The notes below the pieces were generated by a model. It searched no databases. It saw only the letters and a program-made list of their open reading frames with translations, and was not told the origin of the DNA. 64,000 nt of DNA, taken from Adenophora triphylla var. japonica. Lineage: Eukaryota; Streptophyta; Magnoliopsida; Asterales; Campanulaceae. Below are positions 52,251-62,923 of the stretch, piece after piece (the first letter of the stretch is position 1; every line of letters begins with the position of its first letter). The stretch lies in contig JAFEMH010002597.1 of the NCBI GenBank assembly GCA_022495995.1, positions 124,001-188,000 of the forward strand, written 5' to 3'. The translations under genes and the position numbers were made by a program.

Positions 52251-53488
52251 CATCCTTCCCCGTTGATAGAGAAGGAGACCTAAAAGGTATTCATGCCAAA
52301 AGTCTGCAAGCTCTAAAAAGGCTATCAGCACAGTACGTCATACTTGGCAATGAGTTATGGAAGAAAAGGGAAGGTTGCCCACTCCTGCTCTGTATTAGCA
52401 AAGAAAAAGCTCAGAGAGTAATGGAAGATGTTCACAACGACGCCTGCGGACCTCACATGAATGCTTGATCCCTTATGCACAGCATTATCAGACTGTGTTA
52501 CTTCTGGATCACCATGGAGACCGATTACATCCAGTTTGTGTGGACTTGCGATAAGTGTTAGCGGTTCTCCAACCTAAACGACATCCCTCCTCATGATCTA
52601 TACTGTATGACAACTCCTTGTCTCTTTGCAACGTGGGGAATTGATGTCATTGGGAAGATAACTCCATCCAGGAGCAACGGACATTCATTTGTTCTGGTCG
52701 CGGTAGACTACTTCACAAAGTGGGTGGAGGCTGCGTCCTATAAAGTGCTTACAGCTAAGAAAGTTGCTCGCTTCATAAAAGAACAAATATTTTGCCGCTA
52801 CAGAGTCCCAAATGAGATCATTTCTGACAATGGAACCCATTTTGAAGGAGAAACCGATCAGCTGCTCACCGAATACAGGGTCAAACACCATAAGTCTTCA
52901 CCATACAGACCGCAGACAAACGGTGCTGTTGAGGCTGCCAATAAGAACCTGGAGAGAATCATAAAGAAGATGGTCGAGCAAGGACGGGACTGGCCGGAGA
53001 AGATGCACTTAGCATTGTGGGGCTACCGCACTTCAATTCGAACCGCTATCGGTGCAACTCCATATGCTTTAACTTATGGAATGGAGGCTGTCATGCCCAT
53101 CGAGTTAGAGATTCCATCCCTCAGGGTATTGCTCGAGAATGAAGTGAATGAGATTGAGTGGCTCCAAAGTCGATGCAACGAGCTGGCACTATTAGATGAA
53201 CACAGATTAAAGGCCATGGTGCATAACCGGGCATATCAGAAGAGAATGGCTCATGCTTTTGACAAAAAAGTGAAGCCCAGGGACATCAAGGTTAGTGATA
53301 TGGTCCTCAAAATGAAGCCCTCGAATCAAAACAGTGCATTGGGCAAATGGGCACCTGTCTGGGTGGGGTCGGACCTTTTCTAGTGAAGAAGATATTCTCC
53401 GGAGGAGCGATGCAGCTAACAGATTTGGACGGCAACCCATTCTTGCACCCCGTCAACGGCGACAAGTTGCGGCGATATTATGTTTGAT
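52251..53488 (+). pseudogene. Integrase of element G (two stops, one frameshift)
   Basis: The zinc-binding N-terminus covers DVHNDACGPHMNA, then TGA 52466-52468 and WTCDKC followed by TAG at about 52559. The catalytic core is clear: WGIDVIGKI (Asp), NEIISDNGTHFEGE (Asp) and NGAVEAANKNLERII (Glu), about 52625-52960. The C-terminus has KVKPRDIKVSDMVL and GKWAPVWVG, then a one-base shift near 53365 after which FSGGAMQLTDLDGNPF..NGDKLRRYYV runs to TGA 53486-53488. The final chain would be of normal length for a Tat integrase. Confidence 0.88.
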
Positions 53489-54085
53489 CGAGTCTTCCCC
53501 TCTGTACATAAAACAAAAAAAAATGAAAATAAAGGCGCAATAAAATTGTCCCAGATGAGACTGAAAACCTCTCAAAAGGCGGTCCATGCAAAAATAAGGG
53601 ACGCGCCCGGTGCTAAAAGAATATACCCAACTAGACTGAAAACCCTAAAAAAGGGCAGTCTAGGTAAAAAAAAAAGGGTTTCACCATGTCCCCCTTCTGT
53701 CTTCCCCTTTCTTAATCACAAAAGTTGATTGAGTCGAACTACGAAGACCTGAGCCCCTTAGTTCTCTTTGTAAAAGGGGAACGTAGGCAACCACTCGTGG
53801 TTAGGTCTAAAATGTTGCAAAATCTCATATCTGGCCAAAATGTGTTTTGATTATAGTTCCAAGGCTTTTCAAAGGTTCATTTTAAGTTAATATTCTTTTT
53901 GATGAGTTCAAGCACGACCTGCTTTTGATTCAAATAACTTGCTGCGAATAAAAAGGAAATAAATTTTCAAGATGCTAACATCTATTTTGTCTGCATTAAG
54001 TAATCAAGGGATACTCATGTTCCATACAAATAAATCTCTCCCCCAAAATACAAGCAAAAGTGTCTCCTTTCTCTCAGAAAAGTGT
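53489..54085 (+). other. Post-pol region of G with structured motif
   Basis: 53505-53700 is A-rich with a duplicated phrase (agactgaaaacctctcaaaaggc / tagactgaaaaccctaaaaaaggg, in part). CTACG 53739-53743 pairs with CGTAG 53782-53786 around the inner stem CCCCTT (53754-53759) with AAGGGG (53774-53779), then gcaaccactcg. 53810-54085 has no gene; it resembles the sequence after the H motif (gatgagttcaagcacg at 53900 and 35190). Confidence 0.7.
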
Positions 54086-55675
54086 CTAGAAGCTTGTTCC
54101 CGCTCCCGAACTTGTACCTCTGTCCTTCCTTTTCCTCGGTCCCCGGGAGGTCCCTGGCCTAGGAATGTCAAATAAGTCGGTTTGAGCCCGTCCCAGCTCA
54201 GGTATAGTGCATGCCGGTGGTTCGATCAGACCAGTCTCCCTCAAAGCGGCCCTGGCAGCTCTCTCTTGTCTCAAGGCCTCTCTGCAAGCTATCGCCTCCG
54301 GATTATCCCTCATAGTCGCTCTCCGGATCTCTTGCCTCCGATAGTCCACAGCAACATCGCCGGTAACATTATCTGGATTCCCCTGGGCCTCTATATCTCT
54401 AAAAGACCGGCTGGTTGGGTAGTTTGCTCCCAAGTATTCTCGACGGCAAGCCTCTATCGCCAACTGCACAGGACCCTGTTGCTCCTCATACCAAATCAGA
54501 TACTCTGTGGTCAAGAATGTAATCCCTTTGACCTGACGAAGGAGCGTCCGTGTGGGAAGAAAACCCTCAAAGAAGGATCTGCTGAAGAACTGCACAGTCT
54601 AAGGCTCAGTCATGACCATCGGAACAGCATCAGTCGTCAGCTTCTCTCTCAAAGCTCGTACAATCTACTGAGGGTACCCATACTGCCTACTCACCAACGA
54701 CGGGATGCAGAATGAAGACACATGCAACCCTGGCAGCCTGACTACTACTGACCCATCCTGAATGTCTCTCATGGTCTGTAGCCCCCATGCTGGAATCCAA
54801 AAGCTCAGATCGGCAGTCCCGTACCGTGTCAATCTCATCTGCCAGCTGTCAGCGGCCGTATCCCTCAACAATCGGCACTGTCTGGTCACCCAAGGCTTCG
54901 CTGTTTGACCCGCTGGTAATGGCCCGATCAAGCCCAACCTCTCAGAAAGCCACAAGGATAACAAACTGGGGCTGCCTGCACCCATGAAAGCAGATCCTCC
55001 GGCTAGTCTATCAAGGCCATGGTAGGTTTCAGCCAACAACAGCGGTACAATGTCCATCTCCCCTTGTCCAGACCAGATTTGACAAAGGTTCACACCTCGG
55101 TCACCCCTGAGTTGTCTAACAATCTCCAGCAACGCACCTGAGCAGACTCCGACATATCCACAGAAATAGTAAGTCGACAGTGTAAGCAATACATATATGT
55201 CTAGAGATGTAGAAAGATCAAACAGCTCCGGACTGGAAGAACGCAACCGGGCTATCCGGGTCAAGTCTACAAGATCATCATCCAGAATCATAGGTGCCAC
55301 CTGATCTGCTGGCAGGCATAGGAAAGCTGACAATTGCTTCGTAATTGACCGTCTGTCCCGGGGAAATGCTACAGTCTCCACCTCACCTAGGCCTGTCAAT
55401 GCTCTGAAATACTCCATGGTTGGCGTCAGATCATTGTATGACAAAGTAAACACGTGCCTCTCCGAGTCCCAGAAACATGAAGCCGCCCAGAGCAAATCCC
55501 AATCAACCCTCCAGTTCTTCAAAGGCCAGAGACACGGCATGCCATACCGCTTGTCAATGATTTTCCCATGATGCTTTTGGTGAAATCGTGAAACTTTGAC
55601 AAAGTCTTGGCAAAATTGATGTTCCCGAGAAGCTATTTCTCTGTCATAGTGCTCCATGGTGATTGAAAGTTCCAA
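54086..55675 (-). pseudogene. Antisense gene of G, DUF7745-like (two in-frame stops)
   Basis: One reverse-strand frame from about 55657 (MEHYDREIASREHQFCQ) to 54086, about 523 codons, interrupted by TAG at 54665 and again near 54599. Segments: WPLKNWRVDWDLLWAASCFW, HVFTLSYNDLTPTMEYFRAL, an Asp/Leu-rich helix, YYFCGYVGVCSGALLEIVRQ, MDIVPLLLAETYHGLDRLAG and FMGAGSPSLLSLWL. This order resembles plant DUF7745 proteins (recognised from memory). The C-terminal part is charged and helical, with a basic RGPRKRKDRG that could be a nuclear localisation signal. The H counterpart is 36895-35250. Function is unknown. Confidence 0.72.
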
Positions 55676-55679
55676 CCTT

Positions 55680-57158
55680 GGTCACAGAAATCGCTTATCT
55701 ATCAAGCTGGGACTGTTGGGTTCCTCCTGCTGAAAGGGTAATGTCTGCAAATGAGTCCTGAGTTAATTTTAAAAGGGACCTATTACGAGCTTCTTCTAGT
55801 CGTGCGACACATCTTTCCAAGCAGACACGTCATGTCGGGCGACACACCTGGTCAACATCAGATCAATGTTCCTGCCAGTCCACCTCCAAGGCACTCTCTG
55901 ACTCGCCGTCGCTGCAATACACCCCCACATATATTCACATGTAAATGCACGGGAGAGGGTTTCCCCCCCACCATATGTATCACTATACACACTCACCCGA
56001 TATAGTTCCATAATCTCATGTACACTGACCTGCCAATACAATAATCGCATTTCTTTCCTCTTGTTCCCAGAATGGACAGATTCGTGAAAACAAGCTAACA
56101 TAGTTTAACCTTTGCTAACAGAATAGCATAGTTAGATGTAGTACTTGGAGTGTTTCTTTCCCCCGCAGGTACAACAATCAGCTGAGCATTACCAAATCTA
56201 AAGGATTGCCCCTCAAAGCAAAACCGAGACAAAAAATCCAAGTCTATCAGTCTCCCCAGTAATGTGCGTCAAGATCATTGGCCCCATCACCAAAGCATCA
56301 GCAAAAAAAAAAAGAATCTGTTCCCTAGCAAACAGAATCCATATCACATCAAGCAAAGTTCATGATTCCTAAGTCAACCAATAGTCAATAAGGACCACCC
56401 CGCACCCGGCAATTCATCAACAGTGGTAACATCAGTCCCTCCGACAGCCACAAACTTCCAAGACCAGCAGTAGCATCAGTCCCTCCGACAGCTACAGGTA
56501 AGCACAACACAGGTATGAAACCATATTCTATCCAAACTATCAAATCATCATGTCTTGTATTCTCGAAAAATCATTTTCTTCAGGTCATCTCGCACAATCG
56601 GGTTCAGACGCCTCATAACAGTCTTCCATCGAGTTCAGACGCCTCATAACAGTATTCTACCGGGTTCAGACGCCTCATAACAGTCTTTCACCGGGTTCAG
56701 ACGTCTCATAACAGTCTTCCACCGGGTTCAGATGCCTCATAACAGTCTTCCACAGGGTTCAGACGCCTCATAACAGTCTTCCACCGAGTTTAGATGCCTC
56801 ATAACAGTCTTCCACCGGGTTCAGACGCCTCATAACAGTCTTCCATCGGGTTCAGACGCCTCATAACAGTCTTCCACCAAGTTCAGATGCCTCATAACAG
56901 TCTTCCAACGGGTTCAGACGCCTCATAATAGTCTTCCAACCGGGTTCAGACACCTCCTAATAGTCTCTTTGGGTCAGACACCTCCGAATAGTCTGAACTA
57001 CGACCGGCTTGATTCCCTCCAGGGATACATAGGAATCCTTTCTCCAAAGGTCCAACCATCCGATCTCACCAGATCATTTGTCCAACCCTCTGCCTTATCC
57101 CCCAGTCACTCAATAGGATTGGGTCTTATTTTATCGACAACCTTACTTCTTCCATAAA
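55680..57158 (+). repeat. 3' region of G: antisense leader and AGAC/GTCT hairpin tail
   Basis: 55680-56500 is non-coding. It has a decayed near-palindrome pair (gtcgtgcgacac / gtcgggcgacac at 55799 and 55834), a cccgcaggtac phrase (56162) and the acceptor-like ctacaggtaagcac (56483-56500) in reverse orientation. 56590-56960 holds about 13 units of 30 bp, tcAGACgcctcataacaGTCTtcc-type (AGAC/GTCT arms). The pre-LTR CTACG motif is at 56998, and the end breaks off in ttcttccataa at 57158. Confidence 0.8.
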
Positions 57159-57648
57159 ACTCCGCAGTGAAGTTGTTCCACGTCTGTGGAGTGTGATCTC
57201 GTTCCCAACTTTCCTTGAGTATCTGTCACCAATGCTTGGTTGGCCCTTCTAATTTGAACACCGCACAACGAACTTTCTCCTCATCTGAGCTTCCCATTGA
57301 AACAAAGATCTTCTCCATCGTTTCCAACCACCTATCTGCCTTAACTGTATTCGGATCTCCGTTGTAGCTAGGTGGAGCCAACTTTACAAACTTTTCCAAT
57401 CCTTGAGCTTGTCTCCCTTCTTGTTGCTGTTGCTGACCCTGGCTTTGAGCTGCCATACCCTGAATAAAAGACCGGAACATGTTCATCAATTCCACATTTG
57501 GATCCTCTCCGGATCCCCCCGCATCTGGATCTCCTTCCACCCTTTGATGTTCTTTCCCCGTACCAGCCATTACACAATTCCCCTGCATCAAACACTCGAC
57601 GTCAGACATTACACACTCCCCCTTAGACTCGACTTCTACCCTTGACAT
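57159..57648 (-). pseudogene. gag N-terminus of a Tekay-like chromovirus element (reverse, truncated)
   Basis: The reverse strand encodes about 140 codons: MSRVEVESKGECVMSDVEC, a Gln-rich stretch (SQGQQQQQEGRQAQGL), then FVKLAPPSYNGDPNTVKADRW (FVKLAPPSYNGDP, KADRWLETMEKIF) and VRCAVFKLEGPTKHW. That PP.Y.GDP...W...ME.IF pattern is the start of the retrotransposon gag domain in Del/Tekay-type elements. The frame stops at 57226 with TGA, probably a changed Trp codon, but Gag-like sequence continues to about 57159, where element G begins. Zinc knuckle and pol are absent. Confidence 0.8.
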
Positions 57649-57652
57649 CTAA

Positions 57653-57669
57653 CCTTAGCTCTAATACCA
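57653..57669 (-). other. Primer binding site of the Tekay-like element
   Basis: The reverse complement reads TGGTATTAGAGCTAAGG, two bases from the LTR end. It matches the common initiator-tRNA-Met site TGGTATCAGAGC with one difference. Confidence 0.85.
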
Positions 57670-57671
57670 AC

Positions 57672-60044
57672 TGTGGGGCCTCCCCAACCCCGGGACCTAT
57701 AAACTCGTGCCCCGATGGTGGGGTCCCCAACCCGACCCAACTTAGAGGAAACCTTTTGAGTAACCCATTTCAAGCTAAGTGAGTTCTAAGAAAATTTTGA
57801 CATGACCTTTCTAGTTTAAAGTGTTAAGTAAACCTGTTTAATATATCCACATGCTTACATTCATCGTACTTTAAAAGAAAAGGCTCATACTTTCACATTT
57901 ACAACCACACCACATTATTTACAAGCAAACATCACCATTATTTACAAACCAAGTTTTCAAGTGCTTATAGAAGTTATTTACAAACTTTACCCCAAAAGAA
58001 TAACAACCAACAAAACCCCCTCTTAGCAAAACGTACCCTGACAACCAAAAGACCATCCAACTGCCCCGGCCTCACCGATCCTGACCTCCTGTCTCAGCGG
58101 TATCTAAAAAAAATTAAGGGGAGACAGGGTGAGAAAGAATCTCAGTAATCTATTATGCATGCAACAAGATGCCAAATAAGATGCAACACGTAAATAAGTT
58201 GTTCAACATCATATTTGGAAAGCGGTAAACATATTACATTACCTGACCTTACCTTTTCCTGTCTGAACAATAAGTCGTACTACTGGGAATACATCCTCTT
58301 TATTCGTGAACGGCTTAGGCCTATTCACGCCTTACAAGACCCCTTTTTCAGGGAACCATGTAAGGTATCAGTATCCTATGAACTGCTTAGGCATATCCAT
58401 AGTAACTGAACCCCTCATCTGTGGCCACAGTGGGGGAGCGGTCACAGGTATAATGTAACCCGAGCACCTAATGGAACAATTTCTCATAAATGATCGTATT
58501 CCATTATACCCCCAAATCAGCTGATATCAATCACATTCAAGCAGATAACAGTTACTTGAAATTAAATCCAAACATAGGGATAACAATGTATAACATGGTA
58601 CCATTACTCATGTTCAACCTTCAAATAGTGTCACATATATATTTACACTATTGAATTACCATGATCAACAAATGATATGTATGCTCATGATCAAACCAAT
58701 GATGCTGTGCAACAAATATTTCACGCACCAATTTAACATTTAACCATCCCTAAGTAACCACGTAGGGTATAGTAACATACAAGTAGCTCTAAACGTTCAT
58801 AATATCACATTACACAACTCCCTTTTAAGTTCCATAAACAAATACCAAGTTTCTACAAACTTTGGTTCTCAATTAACAATGGCCTCCAACCCTTTTCCAA
58901 GCGATATTTAAAGCCCTTCCCAATATCCGATTTGGCCAAGCAAAACATGGTTGTGAAGTACTAATGTTGCTCTAGAATTATAGTTAAATAAAGACCAATT
59001 CCCACTTAAATTGTTTAGGTTTCATTTGACTTGAAATTCATGTTCTGAAATTGTCCTGGGCACGACTCGTGCTCCAGGGTACGAGTCGTTCCCAACCCCT
59101 GCACGACTGCCTAAACCTTCATGCCTCGTTATCACGACTGACACTGACAAGTCACGACTCGTGCTACAGAGCACGACTTGTGCCTCTTTCCAGAATTGTT
59201 GCTGATGTTTACATCAGCTGCAACCAAAACCACAAAACACCATTTTTGCTTCATCCAGCTGCACCAAACTAACCAAAACCAGTTTATATACCATTTTTAA
59301 CCCATAGCAACACTCAATCCCTATTTTATAACATCTATTCTACATCTAATTTAGAGTCTATTCCATTAGCCTTTTCATTGTTCTTCCATGTCAATCAATT
59401 CCAACCCAAATTCCAAGCAATGAAATGTGATCAATCAAGTTCAACATGACTTTTAACATCTTTAAAACATCAATCAAGGCATATGCTCAACATAGAAGGG
59501 AAAATCATAATAACTTACTTGGAAAATAGGAAAAAGAATAAGAAACTTTAACCGGGTAGATGTGTTCTCCTCCACGCCGTGATCAATAATCCGTGCTCAA
59601 ACTGAAGAACGGATCACCGGATGATTTTCTAGGATTTTAAGAAGAAAGCTAGGGTTTTGGAAGGTTTCTAGAGCAAGGAATAAGTAGAATGACATAGGGA
59701 GCAAATGGCTTCTTAAGAAAGCCTTAAAATAGGATAAATATCAAACTTTTACACTAAGCCCCCTTCAAGTATCCATGACTAAATTAAACCCCTAAACTTT
59801 AATTACTCTAAAGCCCCTACTACTTTTATAATTCCTTCCATTTATAATTCCAAGTAACTCAATTAAGCATTATACAACAAAAGGAATTCATGAACCTTAC
59901 TACACAAAATCCATGGAAATGATTAAGCAAATATTCATATCATCAACCAAATACCAAGTAATGCATCATAAAAATGAGGTGCATCCCCCCATTCCCACGT
60001 GATCCACGTGTGCCTAAACAGTGCCTAGGGTTAGGGTCGTGACA
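57672..60044 (-). mobile_element. 5' LTR of the Tekay-like element (reverse)
   Basis: On the reverse strand it runs from TGTCACGACCCTAACCC (60044) to ...ggaggccccACA (57672), about 2.37 kb, next to the PBS. A hairpin GCACGACTCGTGC lies at 59060-59072, with partners tacgagtcgt (59080), cacgactcgtgc (about 59153-59164) and gcacgacttgtgc (59171). The rest is AT-rich with no frames of interest. On its right it abuts Athila-like sequence, so the element had inserted into or recombined with that copy. Confidence 0.88.
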
Positions 60045-60882
60045 CATATATACCCCCCAAACCATATGTACCACTGGTGCCCTTTCCCAGTCGATTTGAT
60101 GAGAAATAAGATAGAGCATCAAATGAAAGAATTGATGGAGTTGTTCTCCAAAGTTAGCACAAACCTTCCACTACTTAATGTGATTAATATCATTCTGAAC
60201 TATGCAAAAATTTTCAAATAATTAAACTCTATAAAGCATAGGCACGGAAATAATGAGATGTAAATCATGGGAGAGAATGTTAGTGCCATAGTCCGATAAG
60301 ACCTCCCACCTAAACTAAAGCACCCTGAAAGTTTCACAATTTCTATTACTATGAGGATTCTAGTGAGGTGAAGCCAATGTTAGACCTTGGTTCTAGCATT
60401 AATTACTATCATACTCCACTTACATAAAATTGGGCTTGTTCGAGTTGAAGCCCAACACAATGACCCTCCATTTAGTGGACCGTTCTATTAGGAGACCGAT
60501 GGGTATTGTGGAGGATGTATTAGTTCAAGTGGGGTCCTTGATAGTCCCCGTTGACTTTGTGGTTATGGATATGGTTAATGGAGGAAGTACGTGTAGAGAC
60601 CCTCCTCTTTTTCTAGGACATCCCTTCATGGCCAAAACTAACACAATAATAAATGTGGGGAATGGGAAATTGTCCACGATGATAGCGAATGAGAGGATAG
60701 AAATCCCAGTTAATGATGTGATGAATCACCCCATGGATGATGGGGAGGATGATTATGAGTCCTTAGATGAAATAGAGGATAATGAGTGTGCTAAATTAGA
60801 TAAGAGTGACTGTGAGAATTCTAGGGATAAAGCGGACGTCCATGATATGGCTAGTAACAAAAGGCCGAAAAACACACTTTGA
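60045..60882 (+). pseudogene. Athila-like gag C-terminus and protease remnant
   Basis: VPFPVDLMRNKIEHQMKELM and FSKVSTNLPLLNVINIILNYAKIFK (about 60075-60221) match the Gag/protease junction of Athila elements (V.FP..L...K...QF.KF...IN.P...Y.KF.K). After stops, a decayed MLDLGSSIN active site (about 60380-60405) is followed by the open frame 60430-60882: LKPNTMTLHLVDRSIRRPMG, IVEDVLVQVGSLIVPVDFVV, DPPLFLGHPFMAK and an acidic tail. The LDLGSS form in place of DTGA is usual for Athila. RT, RNase H and integrase are missing. Confidence 0.8.
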
Positions 60883-62923
60883 GTGATGGACCGTATCACC
60901 CCCTAGATCGACCCCATAAGGAGTCGGTGTCAAAATTAAAATCATTATTTCCTATTAAAGCTTAAAGTAATAATTCATGTGCTCAAATTGAGAAATGCTA
61001 TTTTCTTGATATATCTGATTCTTGTATTGCTAATATTGATGATCAAGATAGTTTCTCTTATAATTTTGTTGAGAAATATAGGGTGCTTGATGTCTGCGGG
61101 ACCAAGGCACCAAATAAGTGTGGGGGAGAGACCCCAAAGAAAAAGAAAAAAAAGAAGAAGGCTAAGAAAAAGGCCCCAAAAAATCCTTGGGCTCCACTCT
61201 AGCTTATAAGAATGGTACATTTGTGTGGAAAGTTGTGGGAGTTTTTGCCCGTGAAATTATGAGGTGGGCCAAGGGAAGAAAATCTAAGGCGAAGGAAAAG
61301 ATGGCCACCTCCAATCCCAAGTGAAAGTGGGACTACGGTCAGGCTAACGACCTTAACCAAATACGCTTATTGGGAGGCAACCCAAGTAGGTATGTTTTAT
61401 TTATTTTATTTATTTGCTTTGTTGTTTCATATCATCCTTCGAACCCAAAGCATGTTTTAGTTCTCTTTGCTATAAGGACATAGCATGTTTTGAGTTTGGG
61501 GTAGATATCTCTCAGAGTTTGTGAGTTTATAAGGGAGTGTATATTGTATTACCCTCCAACAAAATAGGGAAATTTAAAAATTTTGTTCTTTTCATATTTT
61601 AGATGTGGGATAAATTCGATTATGATTTGAGAGTTCATAATATTAAAATCTTGAGTGTTATTATAAATATGGGGATATAATTGCATTGAAACATGTAATA
61701 TATGATTACTTCACCTTTCACTTCCATATTATTTTTCTTGATCACTGTTACCAATTTAGGAGACATTTATAGGATCATTTTGGCATTCTCGGGGTCCCTA
61801 GAAAATGTTTGCATGACTGTCAATAACACATCAGTTAGGCTATTCGGGATGTGATATACGACTATTTTCTTTGAACCATATTTATGAGCCTTTAACTTTC
61901 TAGTCAATTAAAAATAATAATTTGCTTGAATCCCTTTTGAGCTGTGAAAATAATGGAATCTTTCAAAAAGTGGGAGGTTAACTTAGACCACCATTCAACT
62001 TCTTTTGGCACCTACATTATCCTACCCTTTAAACCTATACACTATTCTCTTACCATTTCAAGAAAGTGAAACTAGGGAATGAATGAGATTTGTGGGTTAT
62101 GTTTGGAAAATTAAGGGTGAAAAGTGGTCATGAAAAAAAGAAATAAAAGCGTCATGTTATGTATTGAAATGAGGGGTTTGAGCAAAATATTGAATGCATA
62201 TTATTCTTGATATATATGTGCAAAGAAAATAAAAAAAAATGAAAAGAAGAGGCTGAAAAAGCCTTGCCCTCTCTTATATTGAAGTGGAAAGTGACCAATG
62301 AAAGAAAGGTGATAAACCCTTTATGTGAAGTATGCAAAATTATAAGTTTGGGAGTTGAATCAATGGGTTGAGATGGATTGGAGTGATAAATTCAAAGTGA
62401 GGATGTATGATAAAGACTTTCTAGTTTCACTTGCTTGACTTCGTATATCCTTAACATCATTTGGATACATGAACCTAGCTCGCGATTTTCGCGATACGTT
62501 TCAAGCCATAAGCCATATTTAATCCCTAAAGAGTAGACGGGTTGACAGTTTTGTTTAAACATGCATATGAGTGTCCCTTGTACATAAATTTTTATCTATT
62601 ATCATTGATTTAGAGCATGACACAAGTGACCTATAAAATATCTTACTTTGTTGAAAATGATCTCTCATCTATTCATTTCATATTATTGTTACTGTGGTGG
62701 AGAATTGTAAGTTTGATGCATCAATGTAAATATAATCCCATGTTCATGATAATACTTGTAGATTATGTGTGTTGTAAGATTTGAGACTTATTGTGCCAAC
62801 AACCTATTAAGTGAATTGAACAATCCTAATATATTTTATTCGTTTTAATTAGTTAGTTAGTTTTATTTTTGTTTTTATTTTTGTTTTACTCGAGGACGAG
62901 CAAAAGATGAGTTTGTGGGTACT
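60883..62923 (+). other. Internal 3' region of the Athila-like element (pol deleted)
   Basis: 60890-61320 holds short lysine-rich frames (about 61130-61200) without a family. The Athila-typical phrase 'ggctaacgacctta...cgcttattgggaggcaacccaa' at 61340-61384 contains the hairpin TTGGG (61369-61373) with CCCAA (61380-61384). 61390-62880 is long AT-rich 3' sequence with no gene. The element's pre-LTR phrase actcgaggacgagcaaaag (62888-62906) and a purine-rich stretch lead to the LTR. Confidence 0.75.

Larger units (their letters stand above)
25293..57158 (+). mobile_element. Tat-type Ty3/gypsy element G (interrupted by H, 3' LTR missing)
   Basis: Composite element: 5' LTR (25293-26797 plus 44183-44293, split by H), PBS, leader, gag, protease, RT, RNase H, a second RNase H, integrase, post-pol motif, antisense gene, tail repeats and pre-LTR motif. 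The order and the second RNase H domain mark the Tat lineage. The element ends abruptly at about 57158, inside the conserved ttcttccataagtgacg tail, where reverse Tekay-like gag sequence begins, so no 3' LTR is present. Its left edge cuts the copia RT, suggesting insertion into that copia element. Coding parts are broken throughout. Confidence 0.88.
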
